From the NCBI RefSeq assembly GCF_020193655.1, contig NZ_JADYVE010000001.1:1054001-1118000 (forward strand): a stretch of 64,000 nt of DNA, in the 5' to 3' direction. How positions within the stretch are numbered: the stretch's first letter is position 1; each line of letters starts with the position of its first letter. This DNA comes from Ensifer sp. IC3342 (GTDB lineage: Bacteria > Pseudomonadota > Alphaproteobacteria > Rhizobiales > Rhizobiaceae). The notes under the pieces were generated by a model that had not been told where the DNA came from, did no database searches, and was given only the letters and a program-made list of their open reading frames with translations. Below are positions 54,669 through 64,000 of this stretch, piece by piece. The translations under genes and the position numbers were made by a program.

Positions 54669-55490
54669 TCACTCGGCCCGCGCCACGACCCGATCCAATT
54701 TCGGCCGCCCTCTCAGGCGGTCCGACAGCATGCTGCGAATGCGCTGCTCGATCGTACGGCTCACGTCTTTCCGATTGGCATGGCGGTCATAGTCCACCGC
54801 CTCGCCGAAATCGACATCCACGTCGAGCGCGCCCTCCCGCAACACGCCAAGAAGGTGCGGCACCAGCCCGATGTCGCCGGGCCAAGCGGCGATCGGCCTG
54901 TTGTAGCGCCCCATGGGCATGCCGTGTATGCCGGTGTAGGAAATGGCGAGTGGTTGAACATGGACCACCCCGGTCGGCGAGTGCGGAACCGCAGAAGCGG
55001 CGGCGCCGAACAGCGAGGTCTTGATGTCAAGCAACCGGTTGCCGTCCGACGTCGTGCCTTCCGGGAAGAGCACGACGATCTCTCCATCGGCGAGCCTTCG
55101 GCCGATCTCGTTCACCTGATGACCGGTCGTGCGCTTCTGGTCGCGCTCGATGAAAACGGAGGCCTGCAGGCGGGCGAGAAGCCCGAAAACGGGCCAGGCC
55201 TTCACCTCGGATTTGGCGACGAAGACGACGTCGGCCACGGAGGACAGAACCAAAATATCCTTCCAGGACACGTGATTGGCGCTGAGCAGCAAAGGACGCC
55301 GCCGCTCGGGCTCGCCGTGAACGCGAACGCGAAGACCGAGCAACAGGCATGCCACGCGGTGCCATAAACGCGGCAGCCACCGCCGGGGCTTCAAATCCAG
55401 CCACAGGCAAAAGATCTGCACCGGCATTAATACCAGCGAGACCAGCACCAGCAGCGCGCCGCACAGGGCAACCCGGACCCAATTGATCAT
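54669..55490 (-). CDS. olsA: Lyso-ornithine lipid O-acyltransferase (PlsC family)
   Basis: The 273-residue membrane-bound acyltransferase has one N-terminal membrane segment, the catalytic NHVSWKD (HxxxxD) and the acceptor/phosphate motif [10 protein letters not shown]. PlsC-type enzymes acylate lysophosphatidic acid; in S. meliloti the homologue located in this miaB-rimI neighbourhood is OlsA, which makes phosphate-free ornithine lipids. The olsA name is from remembered gene context; plsC activity remains an alternative. Confidence 0.82.
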   Translation of the reverse strand: MINWVRVALCGALLVLVSLVLMPVQIFCLWLDLKPRRWLPRLWHRVACLLLGLRVRVHGEPERRRPLLLSANHVSWKDILVLSSVADVVFVAKSEVKAWPVFGLLARLQASVFIERDQKRTTGHQVNEIGRRLADGEIVVLFPEGTTSDGNRLLDIKTSLFGAAASAVPHSPTGVVHVQPLAISYTGIHGMPMGRYNRPIAAWPGDIGLVPHLLGVLREGALDVDVDFGEAVDYDRHANRKDVSRTIEQRIRSMLSDRLRGRPKLDRVVARAE

Positions 55491-55612
55491 CCGCGAAGGC
55501 TTTCCAAGCCGCTCATCTTTCCTTCATCGTTCGCCCCCGCTCCACGTTCGAAACGCGGGCGATGCGCATCCGAACGGGAAACGCACAAAGACAGACTATG
55601 TGATGAATCGGA

Positions 55613-56110
55613 CTAGCGAAGATCGAGTCGCATGACAAGCGCCGCCGTGCGCGCTCCTGTCGAGCCCTGGTAGTAGGCGCGGCGTTCGCCGACCTTGAGG
55701 AAGCCGAGTTTCTGATAGAGGCCGAGTGCGGCCTGGTTCGTTTCATCGACTTCGAGGAAAAGCGCCTCGGAACCTTTGACGAGCGCCTCGCGCATGGCCG
55801 CCTGCATCAGGCGCCAACCGAGGCCGGACCGGGTGAAACGCGGGTCGACGCCGATCGTCAGGATTTCGGCCTCTCCGGCCACGGCGCGCGAGAGCACAAA
55901 ACCGCCGAACGCAGGACGAAAGCTGCCGTTCGTCTGGCGCGCCACGAAACCGAAGACCGTATCCTGCGATAGCAATGCGTGAATTTCACCGTCGCTCCAA
56001 GGTGAAGCGAAGCGTTGGCGATGCAGTTCCGCGGCGGCAACGAGATCGCCCTCCTCGAGCGGGAAGATATCGAACTCCGTCCGGCGGGTGAAATAATCGG
56101 TCAAACTCAT
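55613..56110 (-). CDS. rimI: Ribosomal-protein-alanine N-acetyltransferase RimI
   Basis: The 165-residue GNAT enzyme has the acetyl-CoA-binding region VDPRFTRSGLGWRLMQAAM (Q/R-x-x-G-x-G/A motif) and the RimI C-terminal NQAALGLYQKLGF. It acetylates the N-terminal alanine of uS18 in E. coli. The start follows the tsaB stop by 6 nt, the frequent tsaB-rimI arrangement. Confidence 0.92.
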   Translation of the reverse strand: MSLTDYFTRRTEFDIFPLEEGDLVAAAELHRQRFASPWSDGEIHALLSQDTVFGFVARQTNGSFRPAFGGFVLSRAVAGEAEILTIGVDPRFTRSGLGWRLMQAAMREALVKGSEALFLEVDETNQAALGLYQKLGFLKVGERRAYYQGSTGARTAALVMRLDLR

Positions 56111-56116
56111 CGTGGT

Positions 56117-56776
56117 CTAGGCTCGGGTCACGGCAAAACCTGCCTGAGGCTTCGCATCCGGTCCACGCAAGTATAGCGGCTTCGGCTTGGCTGAGGCTGG
56201 ATCGGCGCCGGCGCCCAACCGGCCAACGACGGCAATGTCGATATCGTCGGACATTCCGCTTGGCTCCACGTCGCCGACGAGCGAAGCGCCGGAGCCGCAA
56301 ACCATGCCTTCGAAGCCGGAAAACCGCTCCCGCGCCTCTGTCACAGACAGAATTTCGGGCTGGCCCTTGGCCACACCGGAGGCGTCAAAAAGCTGGACAT
56401 AGACTTCGTCCCGCTTCGCGTCGATGACGACGAGAACCGCCTGGCCAGGTGTCGTCAGCCTGGCCGTTTCGGCGGCGACCTCGAGCGTGGTGATCCCGAC
56501 TGCCGGCTTGCCGAGGGCGAGCGCGAGGCCGCGCGCGGCCGCAACGCCGACACGAATTCCGGTAAAGGATCCGGGGCCGACTGTGACTGCGATACGGTCG
56601 ATGTCTGCAAGTTGCCTGTCGGCGGCGAACAGCGCCTCGTCGACGAGCTCCATCAGACGCTCGGCGTGGCCGCGTCCAATGTTCGCACCCGCGCGGGCCA
56701 GAACCTCGGCGGCGACGCTGTCATAAACCGCAGCGGAGCAACCGCTGCCGGATGTATCGATGGCAAGCACTAACAT
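56117..56776 (-). CDS. tsaB: tRNA threonylcarbamoyladenosine biosynthesis protein TsaB
   Basis: The 219-residue ASKHA-fold protein begins MLVLAIDTSGSGCSAAVYD and contains VTVGPGSFTGIRVGVAAARGLA. It is the partner of TsaD, needed for t6A37 formation in tRNAs reading ANN codons. Followed after 6 nt by rimI. Confidence 0.95.
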   Translation of the reverse strand: MLVLAIDTSGSGCSAAVYDSVAAEVLARAGANIGRGHAERLMELVDEALFAADRQLADIDRIAVTVGPGSFTGIRVGVAAARGLALALGKPAVGITTLEVAAETARLTTPGQAVLVVIDAKRDEVYVQLFDASGVAKGQPEILSVTEARERFSGFEGMVCGSGASLVGDVEPSGMSDDIDIAVVGRLGAGADPASAKPKPLYLRGPDAKPQAGFAVTRA

Positions 56777-56877
56777 GTCAGCCGCAATGGCCTCCCTCCA
56801 TTGCTTCGCGCGCGGATCCGGCGCGAAGTGCCCCCGCTATCGAGCGTAACAAACGACGACGGGACAGGACGCCCGGA

Positions 56878-57444
56878 TCAGACGGATTCGACTGCTTCGA
56901 CTTCTGGAACGAAGTGGCGCAGCAGGTTCTGGACACCGTGCCTCAACGTCGCGGTCGAGGACGGGCAGCCGGAGCATGCGCCCTTCATGTTCAGGAACAC
57001 GGTGCCATCCTTGAAGCCACGGAAGGTGATGTCGCCGCCATCCTGGGCAACGGCCGGACGAACACGGGTTTCAAGCAGTTCCTTGATCGTGGCAACGATT
57101 GCTTCGTCGCCCTCGTCGAAGAACTCGCCTTCCTGGTCCGTTTCCTCGGCGCGCCCGGCACCCGACATGACCGGCTGGCCGGACATGAAATGTTCCATGA
57201 TCGAGCCGAGGATGGCGGGCTTCAGGTGTTGCCACTCCTGCCCTTCCTTGCTGACCGTGATGAAGTCGTAGCCGAAATAGACGCCGGTTACGCCCGGGAT
57301 CGAGAAGAGCCGGGCCGCCAAGGGCGATTCTGCACGGGCTTCTTCTTCGCTCCGGAATTCGGCCGTGCCGTTCTCCATCACCACCTTGCCCGGCAGGAAC
57401 TTGAGCGTGGCCGGATTTGGCGTGGCTTCCGTCTGGATGAACAT
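56878..57444 (-). CDS. NifU-like Fe-S cluster carrier (NFU)
   Basis: The 188-residue protein has the N-terminal Nfu domain starting MFIQTEATPNPATLKFLPGK and a C-terminal NifU-like domain with the CxxC motif in MKGACSGCPSS. It holds a 4Fe-4S cluster between two subunits and delivers it to apo-proteins such as aconitase or lipoyl synthase. It is housekeeping NFU1/NfuA-type rather than the nitrogen-fixation NifU. Confidence 0.94.
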   Translation of the reverse strand: MFIQTEATPNPATLKFLPGKVVMENGTAEFRSEEEARAESPLAARLFSIPGVTGVYFGYDFITVSKEGQEWQHLKPAILGSIMEHFMSGQPVMSGAGRAEETDQEGEFFDEGDEAIVATIKELLETRVRPAVAQDGGDITFRGFKDGTVFLNMKGACSGCPSSTATLRHGVQNLLRHFVPEVEAVESV

Positions 57445-57635
57445 CTCTCTCTCCGTTTTGCCGGAAGCGCTTACCGACCGGCTCTTTAGAATTGTTCAAA
57501 AATATAGGTGTTTCGCCCCGCCCTCGCAAGGGCGCATCCCGTCGCACGTGAACCGCGATAATCGGGACGGGAAAGCGCGCGGGAGACCGCTTCTACCCGA
57601 CTTGGAAGGGCGCGATGCCGCACGGAAATAGTGCT

Positions 57636-58127
57636 CTAACTCAGGGCGTCTATTTCCTCGTCAGTCAACATATCAGGAATGACGGTCACGGGAATCGGAA
57701 AGGCCGCGGCCTTGCCGGCGATGGACGACACCAACGGTCCCGGCCCTTCCTTCGCCGATCCCGCTGCAAGCACCAGAATGGCGATGTCGCGGTCGTCCTC
57801 GATGACGGCGTGGATCTGCTCGGTGGCGATCCCTTCTCGAATCACGATTTCCGGTTCGATGCCGATGCGTTCGCGCACTGTCTGAGCCACCTTTGCCAGG
57901 GTCGCCTCGGCCTCTTCACGCGCTTCCGCGCGCATGATCTCCTCGACCCCCAGCCACTGCTGGAAGTCGCCATCGGCGATCACGTAGAGCAGCACCAGGC
58001 CGCCGTTGGAGTTCTTCGCGCGCATGCCGGCGTAATGCACGGCGCGGCCGCATTCGGGCGTATCGTCGATCACCGCCATGAACTTGCGGCGATGACCTTC
58101 CAATCGTGAGAGTCGGGTGGAAACCAT
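57636..58127 (-). CDS. Universal stress protein family protein
   Basis: The 163-residue single UspA domain has FMAVIDDTPECGRAVHYAGM and, near the C-terminus, ILVLAAGSAKEGPGPLVSSI, GKAAAFPIPVTVIP. The usual G-2x-G-9x-G(S/T) nucleotide-binding motif is degenerate (GSAKEGPGPLVSSI), so ATP binding is uncertain. Conditions of action unknown. Located between trpS and nfu on the same strand. Confidence 0.88.
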   Translation of the reverse strand: MVSTRLSRLEGHRRKFMAVIDDTPECGRAVHYAGMRAKNSNGGLVLLYVIADGDFQQWLGVEEIMRAEAREEAEATLAKVAQTVRERIGIEPEIVIREGIATEQIHAVIEDDRDIAILVLAAGSAKEGPGPLVSSIAGKAAAFPIPVTVIPDMLTDEEIDALS

Positions 58128-58179
58128 GCGGCGAACATTACATTGCCGTTCGCCGCCCGCAAGGTCTCATTTTTGCGCG

Positions 58180-59244
58180 CTACTGCAAAAACCCGATGAT
58201 TTCGCGAACCTCGCGCATCGTCTTTTCCGCGCGCGCCCGCGCCCGCTCGCCGCCACGCCTCAGGATTGCGTCGATGTGCGCGGTATCGTCCATCAGGCGA
58301 CGCATCTCGCCGGTAATCGGCGACAGCACGTTGACGGCAAGATCGACCAAGGCCGGCTTGAAGACCGAGAACTGCTGGCCCCCGAACTGGGCGAGAACCT
58401 CACCCTTCGTCCTGTCGGAAAGCGCCGCATAGATGCCGACGAGGTTTTCCGCCTCCGGCCGGCCGGCGAGACCGTCGACTTCGCTCGGAAGCGCGTCGGG
58501 GTCGGTCTTGGCCTTGCGGATCTTCTTCGAGATCGTCTCGGCATCATCCATCAGATTGATGCGCGACAGATCGGAAGGATCGGACTTCGACATCTTCTTC
58601 GTGCCGTCGCGCAGAGACATGACACGCGGCGCCGGTCCGCCGATCAAGGGCTCGACGGGCGGGAAATAGGCATGGATCGGCTCTTCGCCGACGACGATAT
58701 CGACGCCGTAGCCGCGCGCGCGGATATGCTCCATGAAGTCGATGTTGAACTTCTGGGCAATGTCGCGCGTCAGTTCCAGGTGCTGCTTCTGGTCGTCGCC
58801 GACCGGAACATGCGTGGCACGGTAGACGAGGATGTCGGCCGCCATCAGGCTCGGATAGGCGAGCAGGCCGAGCGAGGCATTTTCGCGATCCTTGCCGGCC
58901 TTGTCCTTGAACTGGGTCATCCGGTTCATCCAGCCGATGCGGGCGACGCAGTTGAAGATCCAGGCAAGCTCGGCATGCTGCGGCACGGCCGACTGGTTGA
59001 AGACGATATGCTTTTCCGGGTCGATACCGGAGGCGATGAAGGCGGCAGCGATCGAGCGGATCTGGCCCGGCAGGTCCTCATGCACGAGCTGCGCGGTGAT
59101 CGAATGCAGGTCGACCACGCAGTAGATGCAATCATTGTTTTCCTGCAGGGCGACGAACTTGCGGATCGCGCCGAGATAATTGCCGAGGTGCAGGTTGCCG
59201 GTCGGTTGTACGCCGGAAAATACGAGCGGCTTGAATTCGTTCAT
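58180..59244 (-). CDS. trpS: Tryptophanyl-tRNA synthetase
   Basis: The 354-residue class I synthetase has the HIGH-equivalent [13 protein letters not shown] (16-28) and KMSKS in [13 protein letters not shown]. It charges tRNA-Trp. Length and N-terminus ([18 protein letters not shown]) are typical. It lies about 100 nt downstream of the VOC gene in the murJ-VOC-trpS order. Confidence 0.98.
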   Translation of the reverse strand: MNEFKPLVFSGVQPTGNLHLGNYLGAIRKFVALQENNDCIYCVVDLHSITAQLVHEDLPGQIRSIAAAFIASGIDPEKHIVFNQSAVPQHAELAWIFNCVARIGWMNRMTQFKDKAGKDRENASLGLLAYPSLMAADILVYRATHVPVGDDQKQHLELTRDIAQKFNIDFMEHIRARGYGVDIVVGEEPIHAYFPPVEPLIGGPAPRVMSLRDGTKKMSKSDPSDLSRINLMDDAETISKKIRKAKTDPDALPSEVDGLAGRPEAENLVGIYAALSDRTKGEVLAQFGGQQFSVFKPALVDLAVNVLSPITGEMRRLMDDTAHIDAILRRGGERARARAEKTMREVREIIGFLQ

Positions 59245-59348
59245 GTCGTCCTCAATCGGGCTTGTGGAGGGCCCGTCTCCAGTTGTTATCCGCCGCGCTT
59301 ATGCACGGCAGGCAAAGTGCAATCAAGGGGGTGCGGGCGTGCAACGGA

Positions 59349-59741
59349 TCACGACGCCGGTTGCAACAGATCCCAAAGGTTGCCGAACGGGTCGGCAAAC
59401 ACCGCGACCGTACCGTAGGCCTCGTGGCGGGGTGCCTCGCGAAATTCGACGCCGGCGGCCAGCATCGCAGCATGATCACGAGCAAAGTCGTCGGTGAACA
59501 GGAAGAAGCCGACCCGTCCGCCCGTCTGGTTACCGATCGCGGCCCGCTGCCGTTCGTCCGCGGCCTTGGCGAGAAGCAAGGCCGTCTCCGCGGCACCTTT
59601 CGGCCGAACGAGCACCCAGCGCTTGCCGCCTCCAAGCTCCGTATCCTCGATCAGGTCGAAACCGAGCTTGCCGCAATAGAAGGCGATGCCGTCATCGTAG
59701 TCCGGCACGACGATGGCGATGCGGGCGATCGTCTGCTTCAT
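59349..59741 (-). CDS. VOC/glyoxalase-family protein
   Basis: The 130-residue vicinal-oxygen-chelate fold protein (start [20 protein letters not shown]) has the segments FYCGKLGFDLIEDTELGGGK and AVFADPFGNLWDLLQP, characteristic of glyoxalase-like families. It overlaps the murJ stop by 4 nt (ATGA), so it is translationally coupled to the lipid II flippase gene. Substrate unknown; a metal site is probable but not confirmed. Confidence 0.87.
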   Translation of the reverse strand: MKQTIARIAIVVPDYDDGIAFYCGKLGFDLIEDTELGGGKRWVLVRPKGAAETALLLAKAADERQRAAIGNQTGGRVGFFLFTDDFARDHAAMLAAGVEFREAPRHEAYGTVAVFADPFGNLWDLLQPAS

Positions 59742-61348
59742 GACGCGTCGGGTTCCTGGCTAGCCGCAGCTTCGACCCGACCGCTAGCGTCCCTGCGCCG
59801 CAGATTGCGGCGGATCATGCCGAGGCTTGCGCCGCCAAGACCGAAGGCGAAAGCGAAATAGATCACCATCGCCGCCGCCACCAAGCCGCAGAGGGTTATG
59901 GCCCGCGTCAAGAGCGGGGCAGCGGATGAAAGCGGGAACGCCAGCCACTGCACCGCAAAATGCAGCGCGACCGCCATGATCGCCGCGGCGATCACCAGGC
60001 GCGGGATCCGGGTCAACAGCGGAATGTCGCGACCCCAATGGCCACGCCAGACGAGGGTTGCGAACAACAGTATGGCATTCACCCAGCCGGCAACGATCTC
60101 GGCGATCGCGATGCCGCTCGCGGCGAATGACGGAAACAGCGTCACGGCCAGCGACACGTTCACCACCACGGAAATTGCGGCGAAAATCATCGGAGTGCGG
60201 GTATCCTCGCGTGCGAAAAAGCCCGGAATGAAGGCCTTGATCAAGACGAAGGCCGGTAGGCCAAGGCCGTAGATCGCCAGGATATGGCCGACCACGACGG
60301 TCGATTCCGGTGAAAACTTGCCGCGTTCGAAGAGCAGCCGGACGATCGGTTCCGACATGACAAGGAGCGCGGCGGCGGCCGGCAGCGTCAGGAACAGCGT
60401 GAATTCGACGGAGCGGTTCTGCAGGTTTGACGCTTCGTTGAGATTGCCGGCGCGCAGCGCCCGTGACAGCTCCGGCAGCAGCACGGTCGCGACCGCGATG
60501 CCGACGACGCCGAGCGGGAGCTGGTAAATGCGGTCGGCATAGACGAGCGACGACACGGCGCCCGCCTTTGCGGAGGCGATATTGGTGTTGATCAGAAGGT
60601 TGATCTGGGTGATGCCGCCGGTGATCGCCGCCGGCAACGCCAATACGAGCAGCCGCCTGACATTTGCCGTCAGCCGCGGGCGACGGAGCCCGATCCGGAT
60701 CCCGGCATTGCGCACGGCGAACCAGACGATCGCAAGCTGCGCCAGCCCTGCAGCCAGGACGCCCCAGGAAAGGCCGTAGCCGACGGCAACCGCGTCATGG
60801 CCGCCATACCAGGCATAGGCGAGAACGCCGATCAGGATGACGTTCAGAAACACCGGCGCGATCGCGGCGGCGAAGTAGCGGTGCAGCGAGTTCAGCATGC
60901 CCGCCATCATTGCCGCCAGCGACATGCAGGCGAGATAGGGGAACATGATCGTCGCGAAGGAGACGGTGCTCGCGAATTTTGCCGGATCATTGGCAAAGCC
61001 CGGGGCTATCAACTCCCTGACAATGAAGGGCATCGCCAGCTCCATGGCGATCGTCAGAAACAGGAGAACGGTGAAGAGCACACCGAAAACCTCTTCCGAA
61101 AAGCGACGCGCGCCATCCATGCCGCGCGCTTCGATTTCCTTGGCGAAAAGGGGTACGAAGGCAGAGTTGAACGCCCCTTCGGCAAAAAGCCGACGGAAGG
61201 TGTTGGGCAGGCGGAAGGCGGTATTGAAGGCGTCGGCAACCGGTCCGGTGCCGAGCGCGGCCGCCATGAAGGTTTCGCGGACGAAGCCGAAGACGCGGCT
61301 TCCAAGCGTCGCGCCGCCGACGGTTGCAAATTTCTTGACCAGACTCAT
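59738..61348 (-). CDS. murJ: Lipid II flippase MurJ (MviN)
   Basis: The 536-residue protein has 13-14 membrane helices and starts [20 protein letters not shown], with [19 protein letters not shown] and [20 protein letters not shown], the MviN signatures. It flips the lipid-linked peptidoglycan precursor to the periplasm and is normally essential. Its start overlaps the glnD stop by 4 nt (ATGA), giving the conserved rhizobial order glnD-murJ-(VOC)-trpS. Confidence 0.96.
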   Translation of the reverse strand: MSLVKKFATVGGATLGSRVFGFVRETFMAAALGTGPVADAFNTAFRLPNTFRRLFAEGAFNSAFVPLFAKEIEARGMDGARRFSEEVFGVLFTVLLFLTIAMELAMPFIVRELIAPGFANDPAKFASTVSFATIMFPYLACMSLAAMMAGMLNSLHRYFAAAIAPVFLNVILIGVLAYAWYGGHDAVAVGYGLSWGVLAAGLAQLAIVWFAVRNAGIRIGLRRPRLTANVRRLLVLALPAAITGGITQINLLINTNIASAKAGAVSSLVYADRIYQLPLGVVGIAVATVLLPELSRALRAGNLNEASNLQNRSVEFTLFLTLPAAAALLVMSEPIVRLLFERGKFSPESTVVVGHILAIYGLGLPAFVLIKAFIPGFFAREDTRTPMIFAAISVVVNVSLAVTLFPSFAASGIAIAEIVAGWVNAILLFATLVWRGHWGRDIPLLTRIPRLVIAAAIMAVALHFAVQWLAFPLSSAAPLLTRAITLCGLVAAAMVIYFAFAFGLGGASLGMIRRNLRRRDASGRVEAAASQEPDAS

Positions 61349-64000
61349 GTTTCCGCTTTTGTCGTTTTGGAGGCGTGCGAGGTGCGCGGCGCGGGGGCCG
61401 GCGCGATGATGCCGGAGGGCATGCGGTCACGGACCTCGTCGACCTCGCCCGCCAACACTGCCTTGAGGCGCGCAGCGATGTGTGTCTGCCGGTTCTCGCT
61501 GGTGATCTTCGAGCCGACGAGATCGGTCACATAGAAGGTGTCGATCACCTTCTCGCCGAACGTGGTGATATGAGCTGAGGCGATATCAAGCGAGAGGTCG
61601 GAAAGCACCGCCGTCACCTCGGAAAGAAGACCGGGCCGGTCGAGGCCCTCGACCTCGATCACGGTGAACTTGTTCGACAGCGTGTTGCTGATCGTCACTT
61701 CCGGCGTCACCGTGAAGGCCTTGCTGCGCTTCTTCGCACGCGTACGGCTGGCAATCACTTCGGGCAGGCGCTTGCGGCCGGAAAGCACATCCTCGATCAG
61801 TTTGCCGATGCTTGCCGCCCGGCGCATCTCGTCCTCGTCGACTTGAAATTCCCGGTTGACCAGAATCGTGTCCAGCGCCCGCCCGTCGGACGTCGTGAAG
61901 ATCTGTGCGTCGACGATGTTGGCGCCGGCTGCGGCGCAGGCTCCTGCAATCACCGTCAGCAGGCGCGGATGGTCCGGGGAAAGCACGGTGATTTCGGTGA
62001 TGGCGTGGAACTGGTGCGTGCGCACCATGGTCGCAAGTGTCTTGCCGGCCCGGTCCGCATCGCGAATGAACTTGGCGTGCCGGACCTGATCCTCGAGCGC
62101 CACCGAAAGAAGATAGGGCTGATAATGCAGCCGCACATAAGCCTCGCGGTCCGTCTTCGACCAATCGGTCAGCGCCTCCTCCAGCATGTGGGCCGCGTGT
62201 TTTGCCCGCTCCTTTCGGGACAACTCCGAGAAGCCGCCGGAGAGCAGAAGCTCGGTCTCGTAGTAGAGCGTGCGCAGCAATTGCCCCTTCCAGCCGTTCC
62301 ACACGCCAGGCCCCACCGCCCGGATGTCGCAGACCGTCAGGATGAGCAGCATTTTCAGGCGATCGAGCGATTGCACGCGTTCAGCGAAATCGACGATGGT
62401 CTTGCGATCGTTGAGGTCGCGGGTCTGGGCCACCATCGACATGGTGAGATGCTCCTCGACCAGCCAGACCACGGTTTCGGTCTGCTTCGGAGAAAGCCCC
62501 AAACGCGGGCAGAGCTTGCGGGCCACCTTGGCGCCGGCGACCGAGTGGTCCTCCGGCCGGCCCTTGGCGATGTCGTGCAGCAGCACGGCGACATAGAGAG
62601 CCTCGCGGTCCTCGATGCCCGGCATCAGCGTCGCCGAAAGCGGATGCGCCTCCTCCTCGATGCCCCGTTCGACCCGCGAGAGAATATCGACCGTGCGCAG
62701 CAGATGCTCATCCACCGTATAGTGATGATACATGTTGAACTGCATCATCGACACGATCTTGCCGAAATCCGGGATGAAGCGGCCGAGGACGCCGGACTCG
62801 TTCATGCGTCTCAGGATCAGTTCCGGATTGCGCCTGGACGTCAGGATCGAGAGGAACAGCCTGTTGGCTTCCTCATCTTCCCGCAGTTGCGGCGTGATCA
62901 GGCTCAGCGAGCGGGTCACTTGCTTTAGCGCGGCCGGATGGAACTCCAGACCGTTTATGTCGGCGACGTGGAAGAGCCGTAGCAGGTTTACCGGATCGCG
63001 CTTGAAGACATCTGGGCTCGAAAGCGTGATGCGTCCGCCGTCGTCGACGAAGTCGAGCGTGCCGGCGATCTTGCGGGTGCGATGCTTGAACCGGCTGATC
63101 ACCCCGGAAATTCCCGGTGCGTCCTTCGCCTGCTGGTCTTCGAGCGCCGCGCAGAAGATGCGCGTCAAATCACCCACGTCCTTGGCGACGAGGAAGTAGT
63201 GCTTCATGAAGCGCTCGACGGCCGAGAGCCCGGGATGATCGTGATAGCCAAGCGCCTCGGCGATCTCGCGCTGTATGTCGAAGGAGAGCCGCTCTTCCGC
63301 CTTGCCCGTCAGGAAATGCATGTGGCAACGCACTGCCCAGAGGAAATCCTCCGATTTCTGGAAAAGTTTGTATTCCTGCCGCGAGAGGACGCCGAGCTTG
63401 ACGAGATCGGCCGAGTCCTTGACCCGGTAGAAATACTTGGCGATCCAGAACAGCGTGTGCAGGTCACGGAGTCCGCCCTTGCCTTCCTTGATGTTCGGCT
63501 CGACGAGGTAGCGCGTGTCGCCCGCCTTGCGATGGCGCTGGTCGCGTTCGGCGAGCTTGGCGGCAATGAAATCGGGACCGGTGTTCCGGACGATCTCGTG
63601 GTCGAAGCGCGTTTCGAGTTCGTTCGCCAGCGCCTCGGAACCGCAGATGTAGCGGCATTCAAGGATCGCCGTGCGAATTGTCATGTCGGCGCGTGACAGC
63701 CGGATGCATTCCTCGATCGTACGCGTCGCATGACCGACCTTGAAGCCCAGGTCCCAGAGGATATAGAGCATGAACTCGATCGCGGGCTCCGCCCATACCG
63801 CCTTTTTTGCGGGCAGCAGGAAGAGAAGGTCGATGTCCGACCCCGGCGCCAAAGTTCCGCGTCCGTAGCCGCCGACGGCCGTCACCGCGATGCGAGACGC
63901 CGGCGGCGCCTTCGCCGCGTCGAAAACCTCGTTCAGCACGAAATCATGCAGGAGGGTGATGAGCTGGTCCTGGAGCCAGGAGATGCGTTCGGCGCATTTG
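61345..64000 (-). CDS. glnD: Bifunctional uridylyltransferase/uridylyl-removing enzyme GlnD (5' end beyond window)
   Basis: The open frame covers 884 codons and continues past the right edge (start not seen; E. coli GlnD has about 890 residues, alphaproteobacterial forms about 945). The nucleotidyltransferase motif [19 protein letters not shown] lies near residue 45 of the visible part, an HD hydrolase motif [16 protein letters not shown] follows in the middle, and two ACT domains end the protein (the last contains [15 protein letters not shown]). GlnD uridylylates and deuridylylates PII proteins in response to glutamine, linking nitrogen status to glutamine synthetase and, in rhizobia, to symbiotic control. 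murJ overlaps its stop. Confidence 0.97.
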   Translation of the reverse strand, partial: KCAERISWLQDQLITLLHDFVLNEVFDAAKAPPASRIAVTAVGGYGRGTLAPGSDIDLLFLLPAKKAVWAEPAIEFMLYILWDLGFKVGHATRTIEECIRLSRADMTIRTAILECRYICGSEALANELETRFDHEIVRNTGPDFIAAKLAERDQRHRKAGDTRYLVEPNIKEGKGGLRDLHTLFWIAKYFYRVKDSADLVKLGVLSRQEYKLFQKSEDFLWAVRCHMHFLTGKAEERLSFDIQREIAEALGYHDHPGLSAVERFMKHYFLVAKDVGDLTRIFCAALEDQQAKDAPGISGVISRFKHRTRKIAGTLDFVDDGGRITLSSPDVFKRDPVNLLRLFHVADINGLEFHPAALKQVTRSLSLITPQLREDEEANRLFLSILTSRRNPELILRRMNESGVLGRFIPDFGKIVSMMQFNMYHHYTVDEHLLRTVDILSRVERGIEEEAHPLSATLMPGIEDREALYVAVLLHDIAKGRPEDHSVAGAKVARKLCPRLGLSPKQTETVVWLVEEHLTMSMVAQTRDLNDRKTIVDFAERVQSLDRLKMLLILTVCDIRAVGPGVWNGWKGQLLRTLYYETELLLSGGFSELSRKERAKHAAHMLEEALTDWSKTDREAYVRLHYQPYLLSVALEDQVRHAKFIRDADRAGKTLATMVRTHQFHAITEITVLSPDHPRLLTVIAGACAAAGANIVDAQIFTTSDGRALDTILVNREFQVDEDEMRRAASIGKLIEDVLSGRKRLPEVIASRTRAKKRSKAFTVTPEVTISNTLSNKFTVIEVEGLDRPGLLSEVTAVLSDLSLDIASAHITTFGEKVIDTFYVTDLVGSKITSENRQTHIAARLKAVLAGEVDEVRDRMPSGIIAPAPAPRTSHASKTTKAET

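Noticed and set aside
1-64000. CRISPR arrays, prophage or insertion sequences
   Set aside because: No regularly spaced direct repeats, transposase motifs, terminal inverted repeats with coding content or phage structural genes were recognised.

Overview
The window is an ordinary, dense stretch of chromosome from a fast-growing rhizobium, most probably Sinorhizobium (Ensifer). The evidence is high GC coding sequence with strong third-position bias, rhizobial gene orders (rpmH-rnpA-yidC; lnt-tlyC-ybeY-phoH-miaB; glnD-murJ-trpS; truA-fmt-def), a nex18-like fasciclin gene beside an ECF sigma/anti-sigma pair, a phrR-lnt pair, an olsA-type acyltransferase, and RIME-like plus smaller palindromic intergenic repeats. 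I see no prophage, transposase, CRISPR array or plasmid function. Species-level names come from remembered gene order and families, not from a search.

Layout. 1-7 kb: an HxlR regulator cut by the window edge, tRNA-Arg(ACG), a minus-strand operon of a TVP38 membrane protein, a flavin disulfide reductase-like protein and an orphan histidine kinase, then a chemoreceptor. 7-12 kb: rpmH-rnpA-yidC with a terminator, a drug/metabolite transporter, engB and a DUF1269 protein. 12-15 kb: Tat-type MsrB, fasciclin protein, anti-sigma and ECF sigma. 15-23 kb: argB, a PEP-mutase/isocitrate-lyase family protein overlapping ada, a transporter, a HAD nucleotidase, a four-EF-hand exported protein, a LOG-family protein, dapD and a DUF805 protein. 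23-28 kb: DEAD-box helicase, 1-Cys peroxiredoxin, a divergent SMR pump/HxlR pair, a LysR regulator. 28-33.5 kb: an RND efflux operon whose first gene is a catalytically dead esterase-family protein. 33.8-45 kb: dapE with a membrane partner, truA-fmt-def, rmuC, rbsK, a second chemoreceptor, a nucleoside hydrolase, Hsp20 and DUF1150.

45.4-64 kb is one long minus-strand block of housekeeping genes: glnD, murJ, a VOC protein, trpS, a universal stress protein, Nfu, tsaB, rimI, olsA, miaB, phoH, ybeY, tlyC, lnt, phrR, metK and trmB. It joins nitrogen sensing, peptidoglycan lipid flipping, tRNA modification, Fe-S assembly, envelope lipid synthesis and methionine/SAM supply, with many short gaps and ATGA overlaps.

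The most unusual items are the pseudo-esterase (Ser, Asp and His of the triad all replaced) co-transcribed with the RND pump, the recurrent intergenic palindromes sharing a GGAAAACCG core, and a SAM-type operator candidate upstream of metK.
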